Positions 13,662-15,020 of a DNA stretch of 15,020 bases are shown one piece after another. The notes under the pieces were generated by a model, which was not told the origin of the DNA, did not search any database, and was given only the letters and a program-made list of their open reading frames with translations. The first letter of the stretch is position 1; each line of letters begins with the position of its first letter. A program made the position numbers and the translations under genes. Origin of the DNA: Actinobacteria bacterium casp-actino8 (GTDB taxonomy: Bacteria; Actinomycetota; Acidimicrobiia; Acidimicrobiales; Ilumatobacteraceae); NCBI GenBank assembly GCA_001510455.1, contig LFFH01000030.1, forward strand, positions 1-15,020, in the 5' to 3' direction.

Positions 13662-14861
13662 TCAGTCGTCGATCTCTTCGACGTCGACAACGTCGTCATC
13701 GACTGCGGGTAGCTCGGGGATTCCCTGTTTGGTGCGAAGGCGCTCGATCTTCTTGACTTGAGCATTGAGCTTCTTGAACCGGGTGCCATCGACATTGATG
13801 CTCTCGAGACTCGACTCGAGTTTGCGGAACGATTTCTCGACATCGTCGACAGCAGCGGTGTACTTCTCCCATTCTTTCTGGAAGAGATTGACGAACTGCA
13901 TGATTTCAGCGGCCGTCTTCTCGGTATGGAACGCATCAGCGGCCTGTCGGATCACCACGAGGAATGCGTAGAGGGTGAGTGGCGAGCACAGAACAACTTT
14001 GCGAGTCAGTGCGTAGTCGATGAGTGTGGGGTCGCTCTCATGGACGAAACCACTGATGCTCTCGTTGGGAACGAACATGAGCACGTAATCAAGAGTGTTG
14101 TCGGAGCTCTTGTCGATGTAGTCGCGTTTGGCGAGGATGTCGGCGTGGCTGCGAACCGCCTTGACGAATGCGTCTTGGGCGACACTTCTCGCTCCGTCGT
14201 TGTCGGCCTGCACGTATTCCGCGTACTTGTCGAGGGGGAACTTGACGTCCATGTAGAGAACACGATCCGGCGGGATCGAGAAGCGGTAGTCGGGGCGGCC
14301 ACCGCCATCGATGATGGTCTGCTTGTCGTAGTTGATTCCCTCGACGAATCCGGCCGCGCGAAGCATGTCTTCGGCCAGTCGCTCACCCCATTGTCCGCGT
14401 GCTTGTGAATTGGACAGAACGCGATTCAGATTCTCCGTGCGTTGGGTGAGAGCGGCAACGGCTTCCCCCATTTTGTCGTACTGATTCGTGTTGCGAGAGG
14501 CGAGGTCGTGAATGGCACGATCGATTTCGATCAGACGGCTACTCACCTGGTCTTGCACTTGTTTCAGACCCTGCTCGATCAACGATGCACGGTTGCCGAT
14601 CTGTTCCCCACCTTTTTGGGTCACGAGGTCGGACGCCAATTTGATGGCTTCTTCACGGTCGAGGCGAGCCCGCTCATCGAGTTGCCGGAGCGCCTGTCCG
14701 AGGGCCTCGTTCACGGTGCGGGACACGTCGGCGCTGAGGGCGGCCGGATCGACGGGGGATGAGCCGGGCTGTTCGGCGGGAGGGGTCTGTTTCGTGCGCC
14801 ATTGAATGCCCACGGCCACGACGAGCAGGACGATCACGATGACGAGGAGAACGGTGTTCAT
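13662..14861 (-). CDS. rmuC: DNA recombination protein RmuC homologue
   Basis: RmuC proteins limit recombination at inverted repeats and are membrane-anchored, nuclease-like proteins. The 399-residue protein has an N-terminal TM helix (about 4-20), a long coiled-coil-prone region (about 45-145, rich in Gln, Glu, Arg and Ala) and the RmuC core (about 150-370): SQARGQWGERLAEDMLRAAGF, then GGGRPDYRF (Asp191) and MDVKFPLDKY (Asp205, Lys207), the PD-(D/E)xK-like residues. The C-terminus is acidic (VDDDVVDVEEIDD). The ATG at 14861 precedes the TM helix; a GGAG lies about 13 nt upstream, so the ribosome site is poor. It follows an unidentified minus-strand gene after 34 nt. Confidence 0.96.
   Translation of the reverse strand: MNTVLLVIVIVLLVVAVGIQWRTKQTPPAEQPGSSPVDPAALSADVSRTVNEALGQALRQLDERARLDREEAIKLASDLVTQKGGEQIGNRASLIEQGLKQVQDQVSSRLIEIDRAIHDLASRNTNQYDKMGEAVAALTQRTENLNRVLSNSQARGQWGERLAEDMLRAAGFVEGINYDKQTIIDGGGRPDYRFSIPPDRVLYMDVKFPLDKYAEYVQADNDGARSVAQDAFVKAVRSHADILAKRDYIDKSSDNTLDYVLMFVPNESISGFVHESDPTLIDYALTRKVVLCSPLTLYAFLVVIRQAADAFHTEKTAAEIMQFVNLFQKEWEKYTAAVDDVEKSFRKLESSLESINVDGTRFKKLNAQVKKIERLRTKQGIPELPAVDDDVVDVEEIDD
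13667..13683. terminator. Possible bidirectional hairpin between the HD gene and rmuC
   Basis: CGTCGA (13667-13672) and TCGACG (13678-13683) form a perfect 6-bp stem with loop TCTCT. It begins 7 nt after the HD-gene stop and lies inside the last codons of rmuC, where acidic GAC/GTC codons readily make such repeats, so it may be chance. Confidence 0.25.
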
Positions 14862-14895
14862 GGGTTGTCAACGCTCCGAGTACGAGTGGATGTGA

Positions 14896-15020
14896 TCACG
14901 AGAGTCCTTCGATTCCGACGAGACGTCCATCGGCCACGGTGATGAGATACGAGCCCTCGATGACCACGAAGTCGTCGGATTCGGGTATCGAGTAGGCAGC
15001 GCGTCCCTGCTCGACGAGCC
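14896..15020 (-). CDS. C-terminal fragment of an unidentified protein (cut by window end)
   Basis: A minus-strand frame enters at the right edge and ends with TGA at 14896-14898, giving 40 residues in the window. The end reads DDFVVIEGSYLITVADG, then RLVGIEGLS. The alternating hydrophobic pattern suggests a beta-rich domain. It has no recognisable motif. It is probably co-oriented, and perhaps co-transcribed, with rmuC. Confidence 0.55.
   Translation of the reverse strand, partial: LVEQGRAAYSIPESDDFVVIEGSYLITVADGRLVGIEGLS

Noticed and set aside
1..15020. CRISPR arrays, tRNA/rRNA genes, insertion sequences, inteins
   Set aside because: No regularly spaced repeats, cloverleaf, transposase motifs or terminal inverted repeats seen; the dnaB motor is uninterrupted.

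Overview
The window looks like chromosomal DNA of a high-GC actinobacterium, most likely of the Acidimicrobiia (inference). Reasons: GC-rich sequence, frequent GTG starts, a DUF5318-type protein, a DUF6049-type secreted/membrane protein, a PknB-type Ser/Thr kinase, and several starts with a TANNNT box 6-8 nt upstream and no Shine-Dalgarno, as in leaderless actinobacterial mRNAs. Coding density is very high and no mobile element, CRISPR array, tRNA or rRNA was seen. I find no wholly new system. The most unusual points are the kinase's ectodomain, the acetyltransferase/deacetylase pair, the repeats before dnaB, the acidic tail of bS18 and the leaderless-type starts.

Left part (1-5121, minus strand): a GNAT-family protein, a DUF6049-type extracytoplasmic protein (4-nt overlap with the GNAT gene), a DegV-family lipid-binding protein, and a transmembrane Ser/Thr kinase running off the left edge. 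This arm diverges from a plus-strand arm holding an HDAC-family deacetylase (5150-6178) and a CCA-adding tRNA nucleotidyltransferase (6205-7626). The topology recalls the mycobacterial pcnA / mutT4-Rv3909-mviN-sigM locus near the origin. Here the kinase carries a juxtamembrane segment, TM helix and ectodomain like the C-terminal half of mycobacterial MviN, and DegV lies where MurJ/MviN would be expected.

Middle part (7637-12208, plus strand): a DUF5318 zinc-ribbon protein, an unrecognised four-TM protein, then rpsF-ssb-rpsR-rplI followed by dnaB. The rpsF leader holds two strong hairpins. The rplI-dnaB gap holds two copies of a 15-bp direct repeat, exactly 21 bp apart, with a near-match to a DnaA box.

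Right part (12216-15020): a VOC/glyoxalase-like metalloenzyme (minus), a two-TM small protein plus a YfbR-like HD phosphohydrolase (plus, apparent operon), an RmuC protein (minus), and the last 40 codons of an unidentified minus-strand gene cut by the window end.

No gap between genes exceeds about 220 bases. The largest, 8763-8979, holds the putative terminator tail and the rpsF promoter and leader.
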